From: Chloroflexota bacterium
GTDB lineage: Bacteria; Chloroflexota; Anaerolineae; J036; Brachytrichaceae
DNA length: 64,000 nucleotides
Assembly: GCA_021788625.1 (NCBI GenBank)
Contig: JAJYKL010000006.1
Location: 1-64,000 of the forward strand
Reading direction: 5' to 3'
The translations under genes and the position numbers were made by a program. Positions 38,847 to 49,012 of this stretch are shown here, piece by piece; positions within the stretch are counted from its first letter, which is position 1, and each line of letters opens with the position of its first letter. Below the pieces are notes generated by a model. It did not search any database and had not been told where the DNA came from. It saw nothing but the letters and a program-made list of their open reading frames with translations.

Positions 38847-39204
38847 GTAGCTCTCGCGTTGTCTTGTCATCCCTTCGCCCCCGCGCACTACTGCGGACCA
38901 CGAGCCACCTGCGTCAGGCAAAAGGTCAGCTAACAGCCGTATACCGGTTGCTGGCGACGGTATTACCACGCTCAATTAATTTTCGGTACTGTACTGCGGG
39001 TCTACCGTTAAAGAACCGTGAGAATCTATTCATGATTCCTTGTTACAGCTTGATCAGTTAGGACGCGATGGCGGATACCTGTCCCCAACAGGGTCAAAGC
39101 CAGGTCGCGCTATATACTAGCAACGGAGGATCAGTCTGAGCACCAGGCCAGACTCTCTGGTCCGGTGCAGGGCACTCCGAGTGTAAACCGAATTCATTCA
39201 ACCC

Positions 39205-40137
39205 TTGGAGGAAACGATGGACAACAAGAACCTCCGAAATATCTGGCCTGCCATGATTGAAACGGCGCACGCGCTGGGCGCACACTACAGGCCAGCGATG
39301 GAGCGGACCGCTCAACAGCATGGCCTCGCGCCGGCCGAGTATGGCGTGTTACTCGTAGCGCTCATGTTTGCCCCCCATCCCGTTGCAGTGTGGAACCTGC
39401 GCCTGCGTGGTCCTTACACGTCTGCTGGCCGCTACGATGAGCGCCTGCGTCAGGCTGCGCGCCTGGGTTACTTCAAGGTGCCTCATGAGGGTGAGTACCG
39501 GCTGACCGATCTGGGCCAGCGGACGGCGCAGCGCCTGCTGGATGCAGCATCCAGAGCCATGTCGCGGTTGGCGCCTGTGCCAGGTGCCGAGTCGCATCGC
39601 CTGGCTGAACTCCTGCACCGCCTGGTTGTCGCGAGCGCGGCGGCCCCCGAGCCACCCGGTACACGGAATCTGAGCCTGAGTCGGCGGCTCGACCCTGACG
39701 AGAAAGCCAATGTTATCGTCAGGCTTGACCAGTCGTTCAGTGACCTGAATGCCTTCCGGGATGATTCACACCTGGCGGCATGGCAGCCCTGCGGTCTCAA
39801 CGCGATAGCCTGGGAAGCGTTGACCTTCGCCTGGCGTGGCGAGGCTCACACGCCCGATGAGCTATTTGCCAAGCTGCCCAACCGCGGTCACTCGCGCGAC
39901 GATTACGCCCAGGCCCTGGCCGACCTGGCAGCGCGTGGCTTGGCTAAAGCAGACTCGGGCACATATGCGCTGACCCGGAAGGGCCAGGCACTGCGCCAGA
40001 AAGCTGAGGAGCAGACCGACCAATACTTCTATGCACCGTGGAAAGTACTGTCGGAGGGTGAGGTTGACGAATTGAGCTCCCTGCTGGAGCAGCTGCGTGG
40101 TGGGCTTGCATCACCTGTGAAGACCTCTCGCACTTGA
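39205..40137 (+). CDS. tandem winged-helix (MarR-like) protein
   Basis: Two similar wHTH-like halves ending in wing motifs (GYFKVPHEGEYRLTDLGQRTAQRLL and GLAKADSGTYALTRKGQALRQKA). Confidence 0.65.
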   Translation: MEETMDNKNLRNIWPAMIETAHALGAHYRPAMERTAQQHGLAPAEYGVLLVALMFAPHPVAVWNLRLRGPYTSAGRYDERLRQAARLGYFKVPHEGEYRLTDLGQRTAQRLLDAASRAMSRLAPVPGAESHRLAELLHRLVVASAAAPEPPGTRNLSLSRRLDPDEKANVIVRLDQSFSDLNAFRDDSHLAAWQPCGLNAIAWEALTFAWRGEAHTPDELFAKLPNRGHSRDDYAQALADLAARGLAKADSGTYALTRKGQALRQKAEEQTDQYFYAPWKVLSEGEVDELSSLLEQLRGGLASPVKTSRT

Positions 40138-40295
40138 ACCGCAGGGGTTGGCCCGGCAGAGGCTCGCCCATGCAGTGCTCTCCTGCTGGCAGCGTAATCG
40201 TTTGCACGCCGCCGCTTGCGTACTACAATGGCGCATGCGCTATTGAGGGTGCGGAGTTGTTTAAAGCTATACAGAGCTAAGGCAGGGGGAGCACT

Positions 40296-41016
40296 ATGAA
40301 AGCACGCATCAGTAGAGAACAAGCCCGAACCCTTATCGCGCTTGGGGTGTGGGTCGCCATCACACTTTCCGTGCTGGCCGCTGATGCCACAGGGCTCAAC
40401 GTTGTCATCCTTCCCGCGGGCCTAAGCCTGTTTTGACTGATCGCGCTGGTCGCTGGTGTCCTGGCTCTGACGGACTTGGGGATCCTGGCCAGCCAGTTCA
40501 TATTCGTGCACCAGCACAAGCCACCCATCGAGGCGTCCATGCTGGGCCGCATCTACCAGTTGGTAGCGGGGCTGGTCATTGTGTTAGGCCTGGCTTACGC
40601 CTTCAGCCAGTTGTCCGCCTTCGGCTCCTTCCTCTCGCTCTTTGGCGGCATGCTGCTGGGCTGGTCACTCCAGGCGCCCGTTAGTGGCTTCGCTGCCTGG
40701 GTGCTGGTCTCGATCAAGCGCCCGTTCCGGCCTGGCGACCGTATCCAGTTCCCAAACCTGAGCCTGGTCGGCGACGTCAAGGACGTGGGCATCATGTACA
40801 CCCGGCTCGATCAGGTAGGCGGCACGATCGGCAGCGAGGAGGCTGTGGGCTGCTCCATCCTGGTGCCCAATGCCATACTCTTCAGCCAGGTGGTCATCAA
40901 CTATACCGTGATGCAGGAGGCGCCGTACATGCTGGATGAGGTCGTCGTGCGCATCACCTACGACTCGGACTGGAACCGCGCCGAGCTGATTCTGGTGGAC
41001 CTGGCCATTCGCTATG
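40296..41016 (+). pseudogene. MscS-like mechanosensitive channel fragment with in-frame TGA
   Basis: MKARISREQARTLIALGVWVAITL..AGLSLF*LIALVAGVLALTDLGILASQFIFVH..LFGGMLLGWSLQAPVSGFAAWVLVSIKRPFRPGDRIQF. TGA at 40434-40436. Truncated at the 3' end. Confidence 0.8.
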
Positions 41017-41029
41017 TCTACTCGTATCG

Positions 41030-41400
41030 CGCTGGTGCAGCTTCGGCGAAATCTTCGGTTCGACGTACGCCTTGCTCTCGTACATTGCTCCCAGCAAGCC
41101 CATCATGATTGCCGAGGTTGCCAGCACCGAGATGGGTGGATCCAAGGCAGCCTGGATCACCGACGCGCTGACGACTCAGCTCCCCAGGCATTTCCCTCGG
41201 GTGAAGGCGCCGGTCTGGTTCGATTGGAATGCGGAAAGGATGGATTGGGTTGTCAAATCATCCTCCGCCGCACAGCAGGCTTTCGCCGCCGCCATCGCAT
41301 TGCCGTATTACTGGGGCGATGGCTTGCTCGATGTAAATATCTCGCCCATTTTCATAGAAGTGAATCGGTCCGGGCATTTTGCCATTTACGATGATTCGTG
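41030..41400 (+). pseudogene. 3' fragment of a GH26-like glycoside hydrolase
   Basis: WCSFGEIFGSTYALLSYIAPSKPIMIAEVASTEMGGSKAAWITDAL..FPRVKAPVWFDWNAERMDWVVKSS. No N-terminal half. Confidence 0.65.
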
Positions 41401-41418
41401 TACATTCAGGGATAACGT

Positions 41419-42132
41419 ATGGCGTCATGGTATCCGATCCCGTTGTTGCTTATCACGGTCACGGCGACTATTCTGGTAGACGAGCGCAGACCGCCTGGCG
41501 CTCCGCGCAATATACGCTGGTTAATCGTGTGGAAGCCGCTTTCCACGCTGCTGGTGATCCTGGTCGCAGCGCTCTCGCTGATCCACTCCGGCAAATACGA
41601 CGCTCTTTACAGCGCATTGATCATGGCTGGGTTGATTTTGTCGCTGGCCGGTGACGTACTTCTGATCATTCCGTCGCCCAGTGCTTTCCGTGCAGGGCTG
41701 GTGGCGTTCCTGTGCACACACCTGATCTATATCGCCGCCTTCGTGCATGTGCGCATCACGGGTGTGTTGGGTCTGCCACAGCCGCATCTCCCTGCCGAGG
41801 TGATCACCGCCGTGGTACTGGTACTCGTCGCCGGGGCGATGTATCTATATCTGAAACCGAAGCTTGGCCAGATGAAAACACCGGTCGTGCTCTACATCCT
41901 GGTGATCTCGGTCATGCTGCATCGCGCACTGGACGTCGCGTTCACGTTTCCCGGCCAGCCCGCAGGAGGTCTCATCGCGGTCGGGGCGCTGCTGTTCTAT
42001 GCCTCCGACGCCGTGCTCGCAGTGGATCGCTTCCGCATGGGCGGGCACATGCGGCACGGGCACCTGTGGGACCTGTCCACCTATTACACCGGGCAGTTAC
42101 TCATCGCGCTGTCTGCCTCATTGATGATCTAG
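41419..42132 (+). CDS. lysoplasmalogenase family (YhhN/TMEM86-like) membrane protein
   Basis: KPLSTLLVILVAAL..YDALYSALIMAGLILSLAGDVLLIIPSPSAFRAGLVAFLCTHLIYIAAF. Confidence 0.85.
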   Translation: MASWYPIPLLLITVTATILVDERRPPGAPRNIRWLIVWKPLSTLLVILVAALSLIHSGKYDALYSALIMAGLILSLAGDVLLIIPSPSAFRAGLVAFLCTHLIYIAAFVHVRITGVLGLPQPHLPAEVITAVVLVLVAGAMYLYLKPKLGQMKTPVVLYILVISVMLHRALDVAFTFPGQPAGGLIAVGALLFYASDAVLAVDRFRMGGHMRHGHLWDLSTYYTGQLLIALSASLMI

Positions 42133-42304
42133 ACTTGCACGACGAACCACATTACACAATGGATGGTGCCCCGTCTGGTCGCGGGTGCCAGTTGTCCATC
42201 TGTTCCGCGGCCTTGCAGTAAAGACTTGGAGATCGAACCTGTTTCCGATACAATGTTGTGCGGTCATCGCTGATACAACAGGCTCAGCACGATAGGAGTC
42301 ACGC

Positions 42305-43048
42305 ATGACAATGGAATTCGTCGCTGCCGATTGGCAGAAGCACGCATTCAAATGGGACGAGCCATACCCCTGCTACGAGACACCGGAACGCGAGATCGCG
42401 ATCGTGGACCAGGCGCTGGAGGCGCTGGTGCAGGCAGGCATCCTCCCACATACGAAGTACGACGGCGAGCGCTTTGCAGCGCACCGCGGCGCGGTGCGCG
42501 AGCGATTCGAAATCCCCTGGACGGCCATTACCCCGCGGATGCAGCGCCTGCTTTACGCCATCAACGCCATTGTGCAGCCGCGTGTGATGGTGGCAGTGGG
42601 TATCTTTTGTGGCAACACGTTCATCTCGAACGCTGGCGCGGCTATTGGCCCGGGCGCCGTTTACCAGGCCGAGCGGCTGGTGGGGCTGGAGATCAAACCC
42701 ACCGAAGCCGCGCGAGCCCGTCGCAACGTGGCGTCCGTTGACGCCTCCCGCAGCGCGGAGGTGTTGGCCGAAGACGGCATCCCCTGGCTGCAGGCGTTCG
42801 CCGGCACCATCGACCTGCTCTACCTGGATGCGGACGGCACCCAGGGGCGTGGCAAGTCCATCTACCTGGACTTGCTGGAGACAGGCCTTCATTCGTTGCG
42901 AACCGGCAGCCTGGTGCTGGCACACAACTCGGTGAATTGCGCGGGCGAGCTGGCCGATTACCTGGCTGCTGTACGCGACCCCAGCCGCTTCCACGTCAGT
43001 ATGAATATCGTGGTCGACGATCAGGGCCTGGAGGTGACACGGCGTTAA
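42305..43048 (+). CDS. class I SAM-dependent O-methyltransferase-like protein
   Basis: VQPRVMVAVGIFCGNTFISNAGAAIG..VGLEIKPTEAARARRNVAS..IDLLYLDADGTQGRGKSIYLDLLE. Confidence 0.8.
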   Translation: MTMEFVAADWQKHAFKWDEPYPCYETPEREIAIVDQALEALVQAGILPHTKYDGERFAAHRGAVRERFEIPWTAITPRMQRLLYAINAIVQPRVMVAVGIFCGNTFISNAGAAIGPGAVYQAERLVGLEIKPTEAARARRNVASVDASRSAEVLAEDGIPWLQAFAGTIDLLYLDADGTQGRGKSIYLDLLETGLHSLRTGSLVLAHNSVNCAGELADYLAAVRDPSRFHVSMNIVVDDQGLEVTRR

Positions 43049-43082
43049 CGGTGGCTCTCAGCCTGATTGGGGAGGTGACGCA

Positions 43083-44117
43083 ATGAACGACTTTGTGATC
43101 GGTACGAGCGCCTTTTCAGACGCGCATGTCGAACTCATGAAAGAAGCCGGCATCGGCTGGGTGCGCCAGGACTTCCCGTTTCCCTTTGTGGACCGCGTGG
43201 GCGGCGAATTGAGCACCCCGTACCGCAAGGCACGCGAGGTCGCGCAGAGCTGGGGCGCCAGGGGGCTGAACGTGATGGGCGTCACGCCCCTGCCGGGCAG
43301 CGGCGGTTATAAACCCGACGACGCCGGCAGGATGGTGCTGCATTGGCACAGCGCCTTCCCAGACTGGGCAGGCGCCCTGGGCAGCGATGCGTACCTGCGC
43401 ACCTACCGCGAGGTGTGTGCCTTCCTGGCAGGCGATCTGCACGGCGTGGTGCAGATGTGGCAGATCGCCAACGAGCTGGATATCGAGCTGTTTGCCGGGC
43501 CGTTAAATCCGCGCCAGGGGGCAGGGTTGATCCTGCACGGCGCGCAAGGCTTGAAGAATGCCGACCCATCACTCATGGTGGGGCCGAACACCGCTGGTGG
43601 CGGCGCGGCGTATTACCTGTACGGCCACCTGTATGCCTCGCCGAATAACCACCTGGATTACTGCGGCGTAGACGGTTACTACGGTTCGTGGGCTGCGGGT
43701 GGCCCGGAGAATTGGGCGCCGCGCATCGCCGAGCTCTTCACTCTGACGCAGAAGCCCGTGCTGGTCAACGAGTGGGGCTTTGCCTCAAAGGGTGAGGTGA
43801 TGAATGAAGACGAGCTGCGCCAGAACCGGGCAGGCCTCTCGGCATGCCAGTTCCGCAAATGGCCGGCTACCTGGGACGGCGGGCACACGCCGGAGGTGCA
43901 GGCTGAGTTCGTCCGTCGTGTCATTGAGGGCTTTGCCTCGCAACGCGAGCATCTGATGGGCATGTTCTTCTATCGCTGGGAGGACCAGGAACGCTGCTGG
44001 CAATGTGGTTCGCCCGATTGTCCCCTGGAGATCGCCTGGGGTCTGGTCAGCGTGGACAACACCCCCAAACCAGCCTACCACGCCTTTCGAGATGGCGTGC
44101 GTCGGCTTATGGGATGA
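43083..44117 (+). CDS. TIM-barrel glycoside hydrolase-like protein (GH5/GH39-like clan A)
   Basis: WQIANELDIELF (acid/base NE) and KPVLVNEWGFASKG (nucleophile E) motifs. Confidence 0.75.
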   Translation: MNDFVIGTSAFSDAHVELMKEAGIGWVRQDFPFPFVDRVGGELSTPYRKAREVAQSWGARGLNVMGVTPLPGSGGYKPDDAGRMVLHWHSAFPDWAGALGSDAYLRTYREVCAFLAGDLHGVVQMWQIANELDIELFAGPLNPRQGAGLILHGAQGLKNADPSLMVGPNTAGGGAAYYLYGHLYASPNNHLDYCGVDGYYGSWAAGGPENWAPRIAELFTLTQKPVLVNEWGFASKGEVMNEDELRQNRAGLSACQFRKWPATWDGGHTPEVQAEFVRRVIEGFASQREHLMGMFFYRWEDQERCWQCGSPDCPLEIAWGLVSVDNTPKPAYHAFRDGVRRLMG

Positions 44118-44225
44118 AGCCGGATTGCATCTGCATGCGCTGATGCTTTAGTGGGCACCGGTCGTGATGCGCAGTGCAGTGGCTCACACCCCAGTTAAAA
44201 TGATGCATGGGTATGAGGAGGTGCA

Positions 44226-44591
44226 GTGATGGATGAGCAAGTCATGCGCGCCCTGGCGCAAGACCAAACAATCGATATCACCACTCACGGGCGCAAGACG
44301 GGGCAGCCGCACCGGATCGAAATACGGTTTCACAATGTGGGCGGGCACGTCTACATCGCCGGCACGCCGGGCAGGCGCGACTGGTACGCCAACCTGCTGG
44401 CGCACCCGGACTTCATCTTCCACCTGAAGGGTACCACCAAGGCGGACCTGAACGCCCGCGCCACACCCATCATCGATCCGTTGCGGCGCCGTGAGGTCAT
44501 GGGCCAGATCGTGCGCAACACCGACTGGGCGAATGACCTGGACAAGTGGGTGCTAGGCAGCCCGCTGGTGGAAGTCACATTTACGGATTAA
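44226..44591 (+). CDS. nitroreductase/deazaflavin (F420)-dependent oxidoreductase family protein
   Basis: DITTHGRKTGQPHRIEIRFHNVGGHVYIAGTPGRRDWYANLLAHPDFIFHLKG. Confidence 0.85.
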   Translation: MMDEQVMRALAQDQTIDITTHGRKTGQPHRIEIRFHNVGGHVYIAGTPGRRDWYANLLAHPDFIFHLKGTTKADLNARATPIIDPLRRREVMGQIVRNTDWANDLDKWVLGSPLVEVTFTD

Positions 44592-44735
44592 GGCGGGTTC
44601 CCGGCTCGTACCGCGGCCATAACCAGGTTCATCGGCGCCGGCTGCCTGACGATGACCAGCCGTATCACCTGGCACGGGTCCACCTGGGACCATGTACCAG
44701 GAGAGCACCTGGTGCGTGAGTGACCTCACTGACAC

Positions 44736-44769
44736 AGATGTCAGACTTCTTGGGAGAAGTCTGACATTT
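44736..44769. repeat. dispersed palindrome family, copy 2
   Basis: AGATGTCAGACTTCT-TGGG-AGAAGTCTGACATTT. Confidence 0.85.
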
Positions 44770-44777
44770 CTACCAGT

Positions 44778-45938
44778 CTACTTGCTGCACCCGCCGCTGA
44801 AGTTGCACGCGGCAAAAGGCGTGGCGTGTTCATCGTTGCGGTGGAGTGTGCCCAGCTTAAAGGTGTTCTCCACGAAGCGCAGCAGGCTGTAGTGTGTGTA
44901 GGCGGTCGCGTCGACGGTACCCGCCTTTACTACCGGTCCCAGAAGCACGGTGTAGAGCGGGCTGCTGGCAGGATTGTTCAACATGCCGCCTGTCTCATCG
45001 TACGTGATCACGACCAGCATGCCCGTGCTGAAGTTGGGGTTGGCCAGCAAAGGCTCCAGGAATCCCTTCATCCATTTGGAGCTATAGGCCACCCCCGTGT
45101 CGTGACCGTCATTGTCCTGGTTCGGCACATAGTAACTGAATTGTGGCAGTTTCCCGGCGGCCACGTCGGCATTCAGTTGATCCGCATTGACCAGCTTGGC
45201 GCAGCGCTGCGGATTCGTGCGGACGTCGTTGAACGAGATGAACGGATTGTGCTTGCGCGCGTAGACATCGCTCTTGCTATTACCAGCCATGGCCCCCGCG
45301 AAGCACGAACCGGGGTAGTTCTCCAGGTAGGCTTTCCACGACACGTTCGCAGCTTCCAGCAGGTCCACCAGGTTGGTCTGCGGCAGGTTGTAGGAACCGT
45401 CGTCCGGGACGAGCGGATCGCCGGCGAGCATCGCGATGTAGTTTGGCTGGGAAGGGTGGACGATGCCGTAGTAGCGGGTCAGTTGTACCCCGCGCCTGGC
45501 CAGCGCCTTGAAGTATGGATCAGCCATCACGCTCGCCTGCGACGCGTTCTCCAGGACGATGATAAAGATGTGCTGGATGGGAGAGGTGTTTGTTTTCGTT
45601 ACCACCAGGGTGGCCGTCGGTACTGGGGTCAGTCGTCCCGTCCCGGTCGGGGACGATGTAGGCGCCGTATCGGCAGCCTGCGCCCGTGTCGGGGCGGGGA
45701 TGGCTGATGGTGCGGTGGCTGGCGTGATCGTCGGGGTTGTTGAGGCAAGCGCTGCCGCAGGTGCGGTTGCAGAAGGCTGAGCTTCGGGCGATGTGCCCGG
45801 CAAATTCGCCGAGCAGCCCGAGATGAAGATGAGTACAGCTGCCACCACAGGGCACAGCGCGTTCCACCTGCCTGCCCAATGCTTACGCCCCCAATTCACA
45901 TACTGCATTCCAAATCCCCCATTCCATGTTTTATACAA
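44778..45938 (-). CDS. secreted phosphoesterase family (phospholipase C/acid phosphatase-like) lipoprotein
   Basis: Lipobox-like LIFISGCSAN, Pro/Thr linker, IQHIFIIVLENASQ..YYGIVHPSQPNYIAMLAGDP..VVITYDETGGMLNN. Confidence 0.88.
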   Translation of the reverse strand: MYKTWNGGFGMQYVNWGRKHWAGRWNALCPVVAAVLIFISGCSANLPGTSPEAQPSATAPAAALASTTPTITPATAPSAIPAPTRAQAADTAPTSSPTGTGRLTPVPTATLVVTKTNTSPIQHIFIIVLENASQASVMADPYFKALARRGVQLTRYYGIVHPSQPNYIAMLAGDPLVPDDGSYNLPQTNLVDLLEAANVSWKAYLENYPGSCFAGAMAGNSKSDVYARKHNPFISFNDVRTNPQRCAKLVNADQLNADVAAGKLPQFSYYVPNQDNDGHDTGVAYSSKWMKGFLEPLLANPNFSTGMLVVITYDETGGMLNNPASSPLYTVLLGPVVKAGTVDATAYTHYSLLRFVENTFKLGTLHRNDEHATPFAACNFSGGCSK

Positions 45939-46217
45939 CTATAGATCACTGCTTTGGCTATTTTCGCAAAAGAGGGGCTCAGGTCGCGGACAGCGCTATG
46001 ACCTGGTCCGTTATATAACAGCATCTCAGGAAGTCAGCACGGTATTTATTTGTCGCCAGAGAACACTGCGCGGCAGGCGCCCCCCCCAGCAGGATGCTGG
46101 CTTGTTCACGTTACACAGCATGGCATGCTGCGGGGGTGTGAATGGTGAATGGGAATAGAGTTTAGGGTTAAAAGCCAAGAATTTTAGGTTTAGAGCTGGA
46201 GGAAGGCAGGTGGAGAA

Positions 46218-47246
46218 ATGACGCGGATCAAGGTGGCGCTGGTTGGTGGCTGGGGCAAAGCACCCATACCGGAGTGGATCACGCAGGGTTTTGCCGAACG
46301 GGACATCGAATTTACGGTACGCGAGTGCCTCACCCGTGCGGACCTGGCAGAGTGTGCTGGCGACGCCGATGTCGTGTGGGTATTTGGCGGCTGCCGGGCG
46401 CTCACACCGGCACAGGCTGATAACCTGCACGTGCTGCCGCGCTGTGGTGCGCTCATCCGTACTGGCAGCGGCACCGACAACGTGCCGGTAGCCCGCGCGA
46501 CCGAGTTGGGCATCGTCGTGGCGAATACGCCCGACGCCGTGACGGACCCGGTGGCGGACCACGTGGTGGGACTGTTATTCGCCGCAGCCCGGCGCATCCC
46601 CTGGCATGATCGCGCCATGCGCCAGGGGCGCTGGGAGCGCGATGCCGGTTATGCCAACCCACACATCCACGGCCGCGTACTGGGGCTGGTGGGCTTCGGG
46701 CGCATCCCCCGGCGCGTGGTGCAACGGCTGAGCGGCTTCGAGCTGGTCGTGCTGGCTTACGACCCCTACGTTCCTGCGGAGACGATGGCGCAGCACGGCG
46801 CCCGAGCTGCCAGCCTGGATGACCTCCTCACGCAGGCCGACTTCGTCTCGGTCCACACTCCCTTGACTGAACAGACCCACCACCTGATCAACGAGCGCAC
46901 GCTGCGTCTCATGAAGCGCACCGCCGTGTTGATCAATACGTCACGCGGGCCGGTGGTCGATGAGCCTGCGCTGGTGAAGGCACTGTCGGAAGGGTGGATC
47001 CGCGGTGCGGGGCTGGACGTGTTCGAGCGCGAGCCGATTGACCCGGCTAACCCGGTCCTGAAGCTGGACAATGTGGTCCTCTCGCCACACCTGGCATCCC
47101 TAACGGACGAGTATATGGACTCGTGCTGGCGCTACTCGTACGAGACCGTACTCGACCTGGCAGATGGGTACTGGCCGCGCTCATACGTAAACCACGAAGT
47201 GAGTCCACGAATGGCGCTGCGTGCGCGCGCCTCTGGCCCTACCTAG
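46218..47246 (+). CDS. D-2-hydroxyacid dehydrogenase (phosphoglycerate dehydrogenase-like)
   Basis: GRVLGLVGFGRIPRRVVQRLSGFELVVLAYDP; RTAVLINTSRGPVVDEPALVKALSEGWIRGAGLDVFEREP. Confidence 0.92.
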   Translation: MTRIKVALVGGWGKAPIPEWITQGFAERDIEFTVRECLTRADLAECAGDADVVWVFGGCRALTPAQADNLHVLPRCGALIRTGSGTDNVPVARATELGIVVANTPDAVTDPVADHVVGLLFAAARRIPWHDRAMRQGRWERDAGYANPHIHGRVLGLVGFGRIPRRVVQRLSGFELVVLAYDPYVPAETMAQHGARAASLDDLLTQADFVSVHTPLTEQTHHLINERTLRLMKRTAVLINTSRGPVVDEPALVKALSEGWIRGAGLDVFEREPIDPANPVLKLDNVVLSPHLASLTDEYMDSCWRYSYETVLDLADGYWPRSYVNHEVSPRMALRARASGPT

Positions 47247-47663
47247 AGCTGCTTAAGACATAGATCCAATCTGGCTTCTGCTATGACATGCTGAGGACGA
47301 CCATCCATAGCCGTCGCTCCGTCAGAATATTTTGACAGTCGCCTCGATCTGCCAGCCGGCCGTCACCGTGTTCCTCGATGCGGGTGGCCAACGGCAGCAG
47401 TCCCGCGATGCGGAAGAGCGCCTGCCTGCCGAAATCCAGCAGGCTGGTGGTATATGTTTGCATAGCCGCCAACAGCAGGCACGGCTTATCTGCCGCCAAA
47501 CAGAAATGACAGATCTGGTGCAGACGGACGGTGGTGATTTACAGGTTGCTGACGACATGGAATCATGACCTCGTGTGCATAGCAGTCGGCACGCACTCAT
47601 GCCACGCTCCGGAGTGTGCAGCCAGCTTAAGGAGTGTGCTGGCGCCATATGAGATGAAATGAT

Positions 47664-48773
47664 ATGGATGGGCGAGCATTTATGCGCAATAACGAACCAG
47701 TCATTACGGACCTTGCCGAGGTCACTCCCGCATGGCTCACAGGGGTGCTGCGGCACAGCGGGGTGCTCCCTGCCGGGGAGGTTACCGGCGTGGGGGTGGA
47801 TGCCAAACCGACCTACACCTCGACCGTCGCGCGGCTGGCCCTGACTTACTCGGCCGGTGCCCCGCCCACAGCGCCGACCCGCCTGTTCCTGAAGCTGGCG
47901 CGGCCGGCATCGACCCAGCGCGTGGTGGGCAATGCGCAGCGACGCCACGAGGTGGAATTTCACAACCGTGTCGCTGCGATGATGCCACACCCACTCGTCG
48001 TGCGCTGCCACCACGCCGCCTACGCCGAGGAGACCGGCGCCTGCCACCTGCTCTTCGACGACGTCTCGCAGACGCACTTTACGGCACCGAGCACGTCCCC
48101 GCCCAACCTGCCGCGCTGCGAGAGCGCGATGGATGCCTTCGCCGCCTTCCACGCCTTCTGGTGGGACAACGCGTTCCTATCCGAAGTCGCCAGCGTCCCC
48201 ACTCCCGAGTCGGTGGCGCGCGAGGTGGCGGCTATCCGCGACTGCTACCCCGGCTTCGCCGACTTCGCCGGCGCGCGCCTGTCTGCACCGCAGCGCCGGT
48301 GGTACGACGGGGCGCTCGATGCCCTGCCACGCCTGTACCAGCGGGTGGCGGACGGGCGCAACCGGCGAGCCCTCACGCTGATCCACGGCGACGCCAACCT
48401 CTCGAACGTCATGCTGCCTCGCGACGTTGGGCACGAGCAGACACTACTCATCGACTGGCAACTGTGGGGCGTCAGCTTCGCGGCTGAAGACCTGGCGCAC
48501 CTGATCGCACTGTACTGGCCCAAACCGGTGCGCGACGCCACGGAACGCGGTCTGCTCAAGCGCTACCACGAGGGACTGCTGCGGCACGGCGTGCAGGGTT
48601 ATACGTGGGTGGACTGCTGGGCCGACTACCGGCTGGCGGGGATCCTGCGCGTGCTGTTCATGCCCATGTGGTTCTGGAATAGCGGGGCGCCCGTGGAGTC
48701 CGTGTGGCGCAGCCTGGGGAGCGCCATGCAGGCCTTCGAAGACCTGGGGTGCGCTCAGCTGCTGGCTGGGTAG
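47664..48773 (+). CDS. aminoglycoside phosphotransferase / choline-kinase-like family protein
   Basis: ALTLIHGDANLSNVMLPRDVGHEQTLLIDWQLWGVSFAAEDLAHLIALYWP (Brenner motif and DxD-like site). Confidence 0.88.
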   Translation: MDGRAFMRNNEPVITDLAEVTPAWLTGVLRHSGVLPAGEVTGVGVDAKPTYTSTVARLALTYSAGAPPTAPTRLFLKLARPASTQRVVGNAQRRHEVEFHNRVAAMMPHPLVVRCHHAAYAEETGACHLLFDDVSQTHFTAPSTSPPNLPRCESAMDAFAAFHAFWWDNAFLSEVASVPTPESVAREVAAIRDCYPGFADFAGARLSAPQRRWYDGALDALPRLYQRVADGRNRRALTLIHGDANLSNVMLPRDVGHEQTLLIDWQLWGVSFAAEDLAHLIALYWPKPVRDATERGLLKRYHEGLLRHGVQGYTWVDCWADYRLAGILRVLFMPMWFWNSGAPVESVWRSLGSAMQAFEDLGCAQLLAG

Positions 48774-48777
48774 GGAA

Positions 48778-49012
48778 ATGCCCGCGCTCGAGGCGCCACC
48801 CTCGCCTCAGGTCGACGCGTTGGTCGGCGAACTCGTCAACGACCTGTCCGGCCGCCTGGCGGATTTCGTGCTGGTGCTGGACGACTACCATGCCGTCGAC
48901 AGCGCGGCCGTGCACGAGGCGCTGCGCGACCTGGTCGAGAACCAGCCCCAGCCGATGCACCTTGTAATCGCCACGCGCGAGGATCCGCCGTTGCCACTCG
49001 GCCGGCTGCCGC
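48778..49012 (+). pseudogene. fragment of MalT/LuxR-type ATPase regulator
   Basis: DALVGELVNDLSGRLADFVLVLDDYHAVDSAAVHEALRDLVENQPQPMHLVIATREDPPLPLGRL, a Walker B/STAND-like segment only. Confidence 0.75.

Noticed and set aside
47250-47660. Possible gene in the 400-bp gap before the phosphotransferase
   Set aside because: ORFs in this gap (both strands) lack recognisable motifs. It may be decayed sequence, but I could not identify a parent family.
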